NCBI GenBank assembly: GCA_905221605.1
Contig: CAJNDS010002066.1
Span: 691,980-712,205, forward strand
Length of the DNA: 20,226 nucleotides
Source: Symbiodinium natans
Lineage: Eukaryota > Sar > Dinophyceae > Suessiales > Symbiodiniaceae
Reading direction: 5' to 3'
This document shows, in pieces, positions 1 through 9,303 of this stretch. A program made the position numbers and the translations under genes. The notes under the pieces are model-generated. The model was not told the origin of the DNA. It did not search any database and saw only the letters and a list, made by a program, of their open reading frames with translations. How positions within the stretch are numbered: position 1 is the first letter of the stretch; each line of letters starts with the position of its first letter.

Positions 1-704
1 CAGCGTGAGTCGCTAATGCCCTGTTGCCATCTTGACCAGGCAACTGAAGCCGCTGGAGCTTTGCGAGCATGGCAACGGCGGTGGAAAAGTAGAGTGAGGC
101 TTGCGCACGTGTCCGGAGGGCTTACCTTTGGGCAGCTGCAGGGACTTTTTGAAGGTTGTGCATGGGGGTAAGTATAATTTGTGACAATGTTGAGCACCAT
201 TCCGCATCTCCATCTCCAGCTGCCAGCTTCTGGTCACGTCACGAGCTTCCGCAACACCGGTTGCAAAGACGCGTGCGCACGGGCAGGAGCATGGCAAAGC
301 GAGCGCCGAGCGCATGTCTATGAAGAACTGGATTTCCAGGGTTGTAGAGCCAGCTTCACGGAACCTATGGGTACAGTGACAGGCTCACGGTTTTTACAGC
401 ACGTGACGAAACCTGTCAGCTTCCCACCGTGAGCTGAGAAGCTTTGTGCGCACCAGGCCGCAACATGGAACTGCCTCGCACATGCTTGCAGTCGCCACAT
501 CCACAAAAGCTATAATTAGTGGGCATGGAGTGCCACTGAGAAATGTTGAGAAAAGAGCGGCATAATGTGGCCAGATACGATGCGCCTGCACTTGTCGGCT
601 TTGGGCTCAGTTGCTCGTTCTGTGAATCTCTGAGCACATTCAACAGAGGATCCGCCAACATCACGGAGGACACATCAACGGCAAGCATCCTCAAACCCCT
701 GGCC
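1..704. other. Upstream spacer of the MDR reductase gene, no supported gene
   Basis: Short open frames occur on both strands but none resembles a known protein. The stretch ends at the preferred ATG (705) of the reductase gene. An in-frame ATG at 543 would add 54 residues to that protein, so part of this stretch could be 5' UTR or an N-terminal extension. No promoter motif could be recognised; dinoflagellate promoters have few known consensus elements. Confidence 0.5.
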
Positions 705-2301
705 ATGGCATCAAGAAAGAACCGCGAGTGGATCCTGAGGCAGAGGCGCCACCATATTACATAACTTTGTTTGATGCGCAATACATTTTCGCAATTAATG
801 TGGTCTCCTGATTAGTGTGGGGGGGGCCCCCCCCCCAAACTAAATCCACCCCCGCAATAGTAACAAAAAAAAGGGACCCCCCAAAGTAATTTTCGGCCCC
901 GGGCCCCCCCCACCGTCTCCTCTCCTCTTCCCTCTCCTCTTCCCTCTCCTCTTCCCTCTCCTCTTCCTCTCCCTCTCCTCTTTTTCTTTCCTCATCTTGT
1001 TCTCTTTTTTTCTCCCTTCCGACGAATAACTTTTCATTATAGTAGGTGGGCAGCCAAATTTCGGTCCCCTGAATTATTTTAAACTTTTCATTATTGAAGG
1101 GGTCCACACTAATCACTAATCAGGATACGACATTATATACTTGGATGTTCTGTAATTAGCGGCTTCCCTGCTGCATGTGCTGCGCAGGCCCGGCCCTGAT
1201 GGCTTCCAGCCCAGTGACCTGGAGCTTCGTGAGTGCCCCATGCCAGAATGCCAGGATGGCGAGGCGCGATGCAGAAGGTAGATGATTGGTAGATGATGGA
1301 TGATGATGGTGGATGTGTGTAAGCTTGGAGAGCTTTGCTAGTGCTCCTGCCAATGCCTGAAGGTGCTCCTGGCGACGCATCTCATGAGCATGGACCCAAC
1401 GATGCGGAATGCCATGGCAGGGGAGGAGGCAGCTGATCGAACCGAGGGTTCTGCGTATTACAAGATGATGAATTGGGCACCTGGTTCGGTGATCACGTGG
1501 AGAATCGCTGGCCTGGTGCTGGAGTCCAAAGCAGATGGGTTTTCCAAGGGCGACATGGTCTTCGCCCAGGCTCCGTGGCGAGAGATCAACGCAGTAAGCG
1601 TGGGGGCACTTCAGAAGATGCCTGAAGGAGTCTCACCCTCCGCGGCATTCTCCTGCTTGGCCATGACAGCCATGACCGGGTACCTTGGCGTTAAGCATGT
1701 GACCAGGCCAAAGCCTGGCGACGTTGCCTACGTCTCTGGGGCAGCGGGCGCCACGGGTTTGATCGCATGCCACACTCTCAAGCAAATGGGGTGTCGTGTT
1801 ATCGGCAGTGCAGGCTCTGGCGATAAGGTGGTATACCTGCAATCGCAGGGGTTTGAGGCTTTCAACTACCGTGACGAGAGTGTGCTCACAGCTTTAAAGC
1901 GTCTGGCTCCTGCAGGGCTTAACGCATGCTTCGACAACGTCGGTGGAGAGACCCTCGAAGCGGTACTGGAGATGATGAACGACACAGGCTGCATCACGCT
2001 GTGCGGCGCAATCTCCCAGTACGACTCAAAGCCTGAACAGCGCTATGGGGTGCGGAATCTGTTCCACATCATTGCTAAACGCTTGCGTGTGGAAGGCTTC
2101 ATTGTGGGCTTTTTCCCTCCTGAGGCGCATGCTGAGGCATCAGAAACTTTGTCATCCTGGCTGCGTGACGGTAAGATCTCTGACTGCTCCAGCTTTGTAG
2201 ATGGTTTTGAAAATTTGCCAGATGGCATTATGGGCCTCTTCCGTGGCACGAACACAGGCAAGATGCTGGTCCGAGTGCCCCTTGAGCTCTGCAAGTTCTG
2301 A
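705..2301 (+). CDS. MDR-family NADPH-dependent alkenal/prostaglandin-reductase-like oxidoreductase, three exons
   Basis: The exons are 705-745, 1188-1263 and 1363-2301. They join in frame to 1056 nt, which is 351 residues plus a stop, the usual length of the prostaglandin reductase / leukotriene B4 12-hydroxydehydrogenase / CurA group. Enzymes of this group use NADPH to reduce the C=C bond of reactive enals and enones and are zinc-free. Exon 1 ends in NREWILRQ and exon 2 opens with the rest of an RPGPDGF motif, matching the family's N-terminal strand. Exon 2 ends in QDGE and exon 3 continues VLLATHLMSMDPTMR, the family's dGEvL...SxDPxmR signature. Exon 3 holds the Rossmann nucleotide-binding motif SGAAGATG (about 1734-1760) and FDNVGGETL, typical of the clade. 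No catalytic zinc-ligand set is seen. The start at 705 sits in a GCCATGG context; ATG 543 in the same frame is the alternative. The protein is probably cytosolic and acts in detoxification, inferred from the family. The splice model is read from the sequence and has no transcript support. Confidence 0.9.
798..1133. mobile_element. MITE-like element with imperfect terminal inverted repeats and TA flanks, inside intron 1
   Basis: The left end ATGTGGTCTCCTGATTAGTG pairs with the reverse complement of the right end, ATGTCGTATCCTGATTAGTG, with two mismatches in 20. The inner part continues to GTGTGG on both sides; the right arm has an extra 7-bp ATTAGTG duplication. Both ends are flanked by TA (796-797 and 1134-1135), the target duplication expected of Tc1/mariner-type insertion. 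At 336 bp with no credible coding capacity it would be non-autonomous. The interior has a G-run meeting a C-run (819-838) and a CT-rich tandem repeat. The transposase family is inference. Confidence 0.6.
913..1000. repeat. CT-rich tandem repeat, about 12-bp period
   Basis: Near-perfect copies of a CTCTTCCCTCTC unit run through 915-980 and then decay into T/C-rich sequence. The minus-strand frame reads as repeated Arg-Glu blocks and is taken as a repeat artefact, not a protein. Confidence 0.8.
1264..1362 (+). other. Intron 2 of the reductase gene, GC-AG type
   Basis: This 99-bp intron starts GCGCGATG after GGCGAG and ends CCTGAAG before GTGCTCCTG. In-frame stops, for example TAG at 1339-1341, close the exon 3 frame upstream. 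Joining the two sides gives the family's dGEvL motif. A short ATGATGG-like repeat lies at about 1280-1312. Confidence 0.82.
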
Positions 2302-3778
2302 AATGGCAGAACTGACAGTGTAGAACCCGGTAGCAGACTGCACCAATCTCGGATGAGATTTGCAGAGACTTTTGTGCAGAACAGGCTGTGAGCAAGCCGA
2401 TTATGCTTCCAGGCTTGATCACCTAGTTCGACGAATGACGAATGCGCCATGCACAACATGGCTTGCTTGAGCACCGCTTTGTTTGCGTCAGTGTAACAAG
2501 TTTGCAACAATGCGGGCTGCTTTTCTTGCATGTTTTGACCCTTGCCGACCTTTGCGTTGCATCACTTTCCCTCCAGATATCTGGAAATGCAGGTTCAGGC
2601 ATCATCCGAGGCGGATCATTGCAGCAGGACTGTCATAGAGACGTGTAAGCATCGGCAAGGTACTGTACGCATGGTGCGCTGCATGGCATGCATGGTGCGC
2701 TGTATGTGTGGGGGGGGGGGTTGGGGTGAATGTGTTGTGCATTGGACGCGTGAGTTCGTGTACGACTGGTGATTGTGCAGGGTGCGTGTGCTTACGTGTG
2801 CAGAGTATGTGCAGCGCGGCGTATGCGTGGGCGCTGTAATCGGGAGCTCGGGGTTATGCACGGTGTGGCGCATGTGGTGTATGCGTGTTGGCTGACTTGC
2901 ACCACTGCTTGAAATCTTGCAAAAAGGCATGCTCTCTAACCATCGCTCTTCTCTGCGTACTGTGTGCTTGGGTGGTCATTTGCTGGCAAAACAGCTGCGG
3001 CGGCAACAGACTGGGTACTGTAAGGGTCGGAAGGGCCTGACCCTTAACATTGAAGATGGCACTCCGTGCACCCGGGTACACCACTTCAAGGACATGTGGA
3101 AGCGCCCATGGGTATGGAGACTGGTCCGGGATCGAGTAGATCGGAAGCTGATGCTCCCCCAATTTCGTGGCGCACGTATCCACGTTGAAAACGCGAGCTT
3201 GTGTGGCATCATGCGCACAAACAAACAGCAATTCATCCTGAAAGCAAGGCTGCTGGTTGGTCCTTTTTGCGAGTTCTCGAGGTGCTGAACAGGCCACGCC
3301 GCATCTTTGAGCCGTCAGTGAAAGCGCCCGCAAGCAAGGGGTTCGTGACCACTGCCGCAGTGTTAGGCAGGGATGCGGGGGGGGGGGTCAGGATGCACTC
3401 CTCATCTTCCAGGGCTTATCATTTTCCAGGTATTTTGGGGGAGTCACCTTACAGGCTCGGGGCGCCCGGGGTGCAGGAGAGCTGACACCTGCAGTTTTCC
3501 TCGTTTCTTTGACGCGTGGTTTCTCAAAAGGTGGGAAAGACAACCTTTATCGCTCGAGCCTGTCTGCACCAGTACTCACGTGCCTTCTCCGCCATGGCTC
3601 GGGCTCCTGGGTCGTGATCTTCTGGGCCCCAAGGCTTTGCTGACCCAAACTGGAGTTTTCGGCCGACGCTTACCAACCCCCACTACCCCGGCCACCCTCA
3701 TCACCTTTAGGCTAGTTCGCTCGACAGGGCGCTAGGTTCACTCGAAAGAGCGTTAGTTCAACCTTAACGAACCCTCGC
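2302..3778. other. Spacer with TG-rich and G-run segments, no supported gene
   Basis: This follows the reductase stop, so the first part may be its 3' UTR. At 2668-2702 a GCATGGTGCGCTG word is repeated, followed by a long G-run (about 2710-2720) and TG-rich sequence to about 2900. A 123-codon frame (about 2917-3288) and a 159-codon antisense frame (2854-3333) overlap each other. Neither shows a recognisable domain. Another G-run lies near 3377-3387. Confidence 0.5.
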
Positions 3779-4140
3779 GATTTTTTTCTCTACTTGTAAG
3801 TGTTTTTTTCCGGGGTACCCACTGCGCCCTGGACCTGTGGAATAGGAATTCTCTGGGTCCCCTCCCTGGGAAAACACGCGCTTTTTGTTCCCAAGGTTTT
3901 TTTCTGGGTCCCAACCCTGGGAACAGTTTTGCTATGTTTTGCATATTTTTTCTGGGCAACTCTCGCGATCTTTTGTCCTATGTGAATTCTCTTGTTCCCC
4001 GGCCTGGGGGGAGCTCTGGCTTTTGCTTTCCAAGTTTGTTTTTCTGGGTCCCCGCCCTGGGGAAACTCTCGCGATTTTTTCATATGTGTTTTTCTGGGCA
4101 ACTCGCATTTTTTGTCCTATGTGAGTCTCCGCTGTGGGGA
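3779..4140. repeat. Imperfect repeats, about 140-bp higher-order unit
   Basis: The words TTTTTCTGGGTCCC..CCCTGGGAA (near 3900 and 4038), CTCGCGAT (3963, 4069) and TCTGGGCAACTC followed by TTTTGTCCTATGTGA (near 3950 and 4093) recur in the same order, spaced about 140 bp. An older, more diverged copy precedes them near 3850. The GGGTCCC/CCCTGGG pairs can form small stems. Lys/Arg/Pro-rich antisense frames across this region keep repeat phase rather than protein features and are not called genes. Confidence 0.65.
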
Positions 4141-4189
4141 CACTTTGCTACCCCCACCAACCTCACCACCCGAACCCTTTTTTAACTCC

Positions 4190-4325
4190 AGGGTAGTGGG
4201 GGGGCGGGTGAGGGGGGGTGGTTGGGGCGGTGGATGAGGAGAGGAGAGGGTGGTGAGGGCGGTGAGAGCGGTCGGGGGCCCTTGGGGGGTGGGGTGGGGG
4301 TGCGGTGTGGGGATGTGAACCTGGT
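4190..4325 (+). repeat. G-rich tract, quadruplex-prone
   Basis: There are many G-runs of three to seven bases on the plus strand, separated by short T/A/C loops, ending in GGGGGGTGGGGTGGGGG. No protein-like frame is convincing here. Confidence 0.6.
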
Positions 4326-5204
4326 CGGCGACCTGATCATGCACCACCCCCGGGACGACGCCTTACACCAACACACCCGAACATGTTTAGCATATAAGGG
4401 GTTCTACGACAAGAAGTCATTTCATGTTACCCTTGTTCTGTTGCTCTATCCCAAGCCCACACACGTCCCTCCGACCTTCTCCGATAAATAGCACGGATTG
4501 GGTCAGAACATGTCAGAAATACAGTGCCAGAGGCCTCGGGCCAACTTTACACCAAAAAAAAAAAAACTACATTACCCTCAGGACCGCAGGAACTTATCCA
4601 GATAAATCTTGGGCTATGTGCCAAGATTGCTAAGAACCGCCAATGTGGAGCCCGCAGGGCGGAAAAACCTGCAACTACACCTGCCACTTCGATCGCAATG
4701 TGCGAGACAGGACGGCGTTTGCTTTGGCCTTGTATCTGACTAGCGAAAGAAACATCAGAAAGTGCAAACACACGTCCTTAACCCCAAGGCAATCAGGAAC
4801 AGCGGCAATCAGCCTCTGACGTGGCATTTGATCTCTTGCTCTCGGGTGGCCCGTTACAGTAAGCTTGGGGGAGAATCTCTGCAGGCCCAGACTTCGATGA
4901 ATTTACGGGAATGGTCAGATGGTGTGGCCGGGTCTTGGCTTTTTGCCCTGTGCTGCGAAAGATTTCGAAACGTCAGCCGCAAAGCAAGTGCTTACCCGAT
5001 CCTGTTCGGAGATGGTAGTGGGGTTAGGGGGGGCGCCATTTCCATGCAAAGAATCGTACAGTTGTTGATGCGGCGCCGCAGCCTGCACATCTGATTGGAT
5101 CAGAGACGAGCTGCAGAAACGCATGCCAAGTTTCTCCCGCTCCTTGGGTGGCAATAGGGTCGGACGTTTCTTGCATAATTAATGGACCGTTTCTTTGTTT
5201 GATA
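4326..5204. other. Spacer, no supported gene
   Basis: A 13-base A-run lies at about 4553-4565. Short frames exist on both strands. A stretch at 4881-4925 can be read as PDFDEFTGMV after an AG|G acceptor-like site, but nothing else around it supports an exon. Confidence 0.4.
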
Positions 5205-5354
5205 GGTGAGGCTTGCAAGCAGCGGGCGCACAAGCTTGCCAGCGCTGAGCAGGTGCAACAAGGAATGGCAAGGGCCCAAGCTGCAAAGGATACGTTCTCG
5301 CCAGTGCTCACCACAGGGTCCCGACAGTTGATGCCCAGGTGCGAGAACTGTTGA
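5205..5354 (+). CDS. Possible terminal exon of an unidentified gene
   Basis: A pyrimidine-rich run with TTTCTTTGTTTGATAG precedes 5205, a strong AG|G acceptor of the kind used in the reductase gene. The frame after it reads EACKQRAHKLASAEQVQQ and ends in a stop at 5352-5354, about 49 residues with an even mix of charged and small residues. No domain is recognised and no upstream exon could be identified, so this is weak. It may be random open sequence. Confidence 0.25.
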   Translation, partial: GEACKQRAHKLASAEQVQQGMARAQAAKDTFSPVLTTGSRQLMPRCENC

Positions 5355-5687
5355 CCCTCTGCACTGCAGTCGCAGTTGCCGGCCAGGGCTTCAATTACCC
5401 TTTAAGGCATTGCCTACCCTACGAGACTGCAAGCCGATTGCTGTAACAGGCTCAGCTCGAGTGGAATGTTGGAAGCCACTCGTGTCATGCACACCTGCAG
5501 TCTCTTTTGGCAAGTAGGCCTCCGATCATGCGCAGGCTGGCTTAGATGATGCTTAGATGCTTAGATTTCTTTCCATCCCATCAGCTGTCGGCAACATGCG
5601 GAAGATAGGTCAAAGAAGGAAAGCGCAGCCACAAGACTTTCACAATGCCATGATTTCTTGAGCTCGGTGGTGCATCGGTGGCGAACC

Positions 5688-6245
5688 ATGAAGCGTCCGA
5701 GTCCGATCTTTGGTGTAGATTGGCCTGGCAGCCTGAAGCGGCAAGCTGTCAAGGATTCGCATGAGGATCATGAGGACATGGCTTCCCAGAGCACCTCAGC
5801 GCCCTCAGCATCCTCATCCTCATCCCTCTCTCACTTCTCGATGTTCTCTCAGGAGGAAGTGCTGTCCCACACAGTGCTGCTCGTCAAAGACGAAATAAGC
5901 TGGACTCTGCAGGAGCTTGGAGAGCATGGTGACGTGAAGCAGGAAGAGCTCGAGGAACTAGCAGACGCGACTGTGAGCGGTTGCGAGGCTGATGTAAAGC
6001 AGGAGAAGCTTGAGGAAAAGGAAGACAAGCACGAACTTCAGAATAGTGACCAGCCGTCCGTTCAAGATGTTGCACAGAAGTCAACTGAAGGGCAGCCACA
6101 ACAGATCCGGAAGAAAGATCTCACTGGAGCCGATATTCTGGAGCGCTTAAAGACTGGGCACTTCGCAGCTCTGGCTCGGAGCCTGGAGGGCGAAATCGGC
6201 ATCAAGGATGAAACGTGGGAAAGGCTGGAGTTTTTGAGTGACTGA
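5688..6245 (+). CDS. Hypothetical acidic protein with four SUMO-consensus motifs
   Basis: This is a 185-aa frame from the first ATG (GAACCATGAAG) to TGA. The composition is protein-like. Residues 1-20 are basic (MKRPSPIFG...), followed by a Ser-rich stretch (about 33-60), an acidic Glu-rich middle (about 85-125) with the repeated word DVKQE-LEE, and a C-terminal segment of mixed charge (about 143-185) that looks folded and helical. Four psi-K-x-E tetrapeptides occur: VKDE (66-69), VKQE (83-86), VKQE (103-106) and IKDE (172-175). These fit the SUMO-attachment consensus; actual modification is inference. No signal peptide, membrane segment or known domain is seen. Further exons upstream cannot be excluded, because open frame continues 10 codons before the ATG. 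Function unknown. Confidence 0.55.
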   Translation: MKRPSPIFGVDWPGSLKRQAVKDSHEDHEDMASQSTSAPSASSSSSLSHFSMFSQEEVLSHTVLLVKDEISWTLQELGEHGDVKQEELEELADATVSGCEADVKQEKLEEKEDKHELQNSDQPSVQDVAQKSTEGQPQQIRKKDLTGADILERLKTGHFAALARSLEGEIGIKDETWERLEFLSD

Positions 6246-7020
6246 GGGTAGAAGTGTAGCTGGGTGTAGCTCACTGCATAGTTGTATGCTACCAAAGTGC
6301 AGTCGCTGCAAACACCCCCCCCTTCCCCCACAGCGAGCTACCGGGGCAGATGGGGGCGCGGGAGGGTTCTGGGACAGGTTCCCGGACGGTTCCTTGGCGG
6401 TTGCTGGGCGGTTTCCGGGCGGTTTCCGGGCGGTTCCAAGGTCTCGGGGCCGGTTCGGGGTTCCGCATCGGGTTCTTCCGGGGTTCCGAGCACACGTCAG
6501 TGTGGCATTGCATGACCCCCACCACCCTTTGCGTGAGCCACCGCCGATCGAGCCGCCCACCACTAAAAAGACCATCCCAACCAAACCACCGACTCACTGT
6601 CAATCGAGTCACCGCCGACCGAGCGACCAGAAACCCGGAGCCACCAGGAACCGAGCCACTGCCACTTAACCGAGCCAGCACCAACCGAGCCGCCGCCGAC
6701 TCAGACCCGGCAACCGAGCCAGCGCAAACCGAGGACTCTGCTGTTGCATATTTTACGTGGGTTTATGGGTCAATATGCCATATTGTCATACTAGATAGTA
6801 GAGGGCTTCATCTTGGAAATGACGCAAGTTGCCCTTTGCCTGCTTGCCTGCCGCAATCTTCGCACAAATCGTTCCCCCCGGATGTTGAAAAGCATGTAAT
6901 AGATGTTGAACATGGGTCGGTATACATTTAACTTTGGAAGTGGATTCCCCCAAAACAGCTGCATCAGCACTTGAATGATGACAGCAATGATTGATAACTC
7001 ACTCCGCAATGCTGTGACAG
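6246..7020. repeat. GC-rich degenerate minisatellites in a spacer
   Basis: At about 6370-6480 the plus strand carries GGCGGTTTCCGGGCGGTTCC-like copies. At about 6540-6735 it carries copies of an ACCGAGCC(A/G)C(C/T)-type word with 11-16 bp spacing. Overlapping open frames on both strands follow the repeats (Pro/Arg/Gly-rich) and are not treated as genes. After 6740 the sequence becomes ordinary and AT-richer, with no feature seen up to the next ORF. Confidence 0.55.
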
Positions 7021-7021
7021 G

Positions 7022-7492
7022 ATGCCCGCCCGCACGTGCGTTCATGATCTCCTGGTGCGGTATAATGCGATGGAAGACCCCAAGAACTTGTACCACTTTG
7101 AGCGCGCTGGATGTGTGGAAGGCGTCACTTCTGTGTTGGTTGCGACTGGCTTCTTTCAGAGAGAATTCCGAGGCTTCGCCAAGCATGGGTCTTCAATCGC
7201 AAAAGGCTTTGGCAAAAAGATTCCTGCCCCATGGCTTGACCAGCGAGCTGCCGAGCAAGCGGCTTGTGAACTGTTTAAAAGAGATGCTGAAGTGCAGGAG
7301 GTAAGGCAATGGCTCCCACCGAAAATGGACAGGATTCGCAAGTTCTTCAAACTTGAAAAGCATCAGAAAGATGAGCTGGCAGCTATGGGCTTTCCGCCGA
7401 CAACTGTCCAATCGGATATTACGAAGGCTATTTATAGTGGTTTCAGAGATCTGGGCTGCCGTACATCTATGTGGGATACCTACGAAGGATGA
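7022..7492 (+). CDS. Hypothetical protein, possible internal or terminal exon
   Basis: A 156-aa frame from ATG 7022 to TGA 7490-7492. The ATG sits directly after GTGACAG|G, an AG|G acceptor-like site, so the true start may lie in an upstream exon. The product is rich in Lys, Arg, Phe and Glu, with protein-like stretches such as VLVATGFFQREFRGFAKHG and PPKMDRIRKFFKLEKHQK, and looks like a mixed helical soluble protein. No signal peptide or membrane helix is seen and no family is recognised. A GAG|GTAAGG donor-like site inside (about 7298-7306) could end an exon early, but the frame stays protein-like after it. Confidence 0.45.
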   Translation: MPARTCVHDLLVRYNAMEDPKNLYHFERAGCVEGVTSVLVATGFFQREFRGFAKHGSSIAKGFGKKIPAPWLDQRAAEQAACELFKRDAEVQEVRQWLPPKMDRIRKFFKLEKHQKDELAAMGFPPTTVQSDITKAIYSGFRDLGCRTSMWDTYEG

Positions 7493-8040
7493 TGGCCAAT
7501 GCACCTGCAGAGCAGTGTTCAGCTCAGAGCTTGGAGTTTTCGTCGTTTTTGTCGCCAGCGTTGCTGTGACGGAGTCAACAAGCTAGCGCCGTGGCAAATC
7601 CTGAGATATGTGCACTAGCCACTGGTCCAGGCTTTCCGGCGCGAGTTCAGGCCCTTCTGCGGACAACGGTCAAAAATCGCTGAGGTGTTACGGCATTACG
7701 CTTCAGAGAGCGAGACCACTTTATACATTGTAACATGTTGACAACATCATCATGGGTGCATGAAGGTCTACAAATTCTGATTTCTAATTTGATACTGAGA
7801 GCGTGGAATGTAGCACCCTTCCCACCTTTCAGGGTGGGGTTCTGGCCAAAATCTTGTTGATAGTACAGCATAGTATGGTATTTTCACCTTTGCAGTTGTA
7901 TTATAGACAAGTATGGTGAAAAGTCTGAAAAGCTGAAGAAGCTCCAGAGCAAGTGGGCTCCGTTGTTGTGGAGGAAGCGTCTTTCAGGTAGCATCGCTGC
8001 ACTGGCACGAAGTTGTCACCAGTTGAAGGAGGTTTTATAT
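7493..8040. other. Spacer, nothing recognised
   Basis: Only short frames occur. There are no repeats, RNA genes or motifs that I can support. Confidence 0.5.
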
Positions 8041-8090
8041 ATGTTCTGACATGTTCTGATATGTTCTGATATGTTCTGATATGTTCTGCA
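8041..8090. repeat. Five tandem copies of a 10-bp unit
   Basis: ATGTTCTGAT is repeated in exact 10-base register. The first copy ends AC and the last ends CA. A related GTACTCTATT/GTACTCTGAA pair follows at 8101-8120. Confidence 0.95.
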
Positions 8091-8141
8091 TCTGTGCATT
8101 GTACTCTATTGTACTCTGAAGTTTGGCCTAAGAAAAGAAGA

Positions 8142-8253
8142 GCCTTGCCTGCCTTGCCTGCCTTGCCTGCCTTGCCTGCCTTGCCTGCCTTCCCTGCCTT
8201 CCCTTGCCTTCCCTTGCCTTGCCTTGCCTTGCCTGCCTTGCCTGCCTTGCCTG
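8142..8253. repeat. GCCTTGCCT tandem array
   Basis: A 9-bp GCCTTGCCT unit is repeated about a dozen times. Variants with TTCCCTTGCC lie in the middle, where the period slips to 5 and 10. Confidence 0.92.
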
Positions 8254-8634
8254 TGTCATTACCCGTCCCGGTTGGGATTTCTTCCTGGGTCATGCTGCTT
8301 CAGCCGTATTGGCAGGGCACCAGAAAAGCTTTAAGCAGTTATCCTGGGCATTTTGTTTGTTTCTGTATTTAATTCTACTTCTAGCTAGCGTTTCTTCTTG
8401 TTCGTTTTTTTTTCTGTAAATTTGTTGTTGTAAAATTATGGTTTATGGTTTAGAAATGACTCATATTGATATAACTATAGCTTTTAATTGATTTTCCAAA
8501 GAAATGATTCATATGTAAATATTGAAAAAGATTTTAAACAGATGCGTACATATCTGTAGAGATTTTGTATATTATTATTCTTTTTCAAATGGTTATAAAC
8601 AAGATCGAGAGTCATAAAAAAATATATATATACA

Positions 8635-8658
8635 TTTATTTATTTATTTATTTATTTA
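8635..8658. repeat. (ATTT)n microsatellite
   Basis: Six tandem ATTT tetranucleotides, directly preceded by an AT dinucleotide run. Confidence 0.92.
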
Positions 8659-9298
8659 CGCGGGCGCGGGATTCAAGACGCCCCGCACTTCTTCATGATT
8701 GCCTACAAAATCCCCATGTCTTTTTGTATTTATCGGTTTACTTGGGGGTGTTTGTAGACTGAATATAGGTTCTACTCTATCAAAGATTTCTTATTACTTG
8801 GGCGGGCTTCTACTACAAACCTCTTAAATTACTTTTTGTTCGGCTCTTAACTATGGCCGAATGCTTAAGACGCCTTTGTATATTTCGTCCATTTCTCCGA
8901 CAGCATTTGCACTGCTCCGTGAACATAATAATAGAGATGATGATGTATGATACATCGCGATATTGATTATTTAGTATGATCGAATTATTGCATCTGGAGC
9001 CTTCACATCTGTAAGCTTAATTTAATCTAATCAAATTCTAGCCCCTGAAATCCAAACAACTCACCAACCATACGATACTTAAGATTCATTGAATACACTT
9101 ATGCCGGGGGCGGGTCTTATATATTTCAGCCTAGCCACCGGATGTTATGGTAAATGCTAAATTAAAGTGGGGAGAATTTTGAATACCAGAAATTTAAAAT
9201 TTTTTTCATTCAAGGAACGTCTTAAGTCTCGCGCTCGATTTTATTTACTTACACTAATACAATCACAAAATGACAAGATGTCGAAAATACTCAGTTTA

Positions 9299-9303
9299 GA
9301 AGG
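9299..9303. repeat. Target-site duplication, left copy (GAAGG)
   Basis: GAAGG lies directly before the 5' LTR. The same five bases follow the 3' LTR at 16795-16799. Five bases is the usual copia length. Confidence 0.85.

Larger units (their letters stand above)
746..1187 (+). other. Intron 1 of the reductase gene, GC-AG type
   Basis: The donor is AG|GC at 745/746 and the acceptor is CAG|G at 1187/1188. Splicing restores the family's N-terminal motif across a split Arg codon. The intron is 442 bp and most of it is an inserted inverted-repeat element (798-1133). Confidence 0.82.
8350..9303. other. AT-rich island, left part, no supported gene
   Basis: Base composition drops sharply from the GC-rich surroundings to an A/T-dominated sequence. 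There are no long frames. It holds an (AT)n tract (about 8620-8632), an (ATTT)n microsatellite (8635-8658) and small GC-rich clusters (8657-8684, 9103-9116). The word GAAATGAYTCATAT occurs at about 8453 and 8502. The retrotransposon inserted at 9303, so this was once joined to the AT-rich stretch after 16800. Confidence 0.6.

Noticed and set aside
757-1116. Minus-strand Arg/Glu repeat protein
   Set aside because: Product of a CT-rich tandem repeat inside an intronic mobile element.
4881-4925. Possible EF-hand fragment (PDFDEFTGMV)
   Set aside because: Only ten residues fit, with no calcium loop before it and no neighbouring exon support.
5490-5520. Possible spliced-leader relic around TCTCTTTTGGCAAG
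   Set aside because: It shares only a short word with the dinoflagellate leader end (TTTTGGCTCAAG) and lacks the CTCAAG part.
8041-8253. CRISPR-like regular repeats
   Set aside because: These are head-to-tail units with no unique spacers, and the genome appears eukaryotic.
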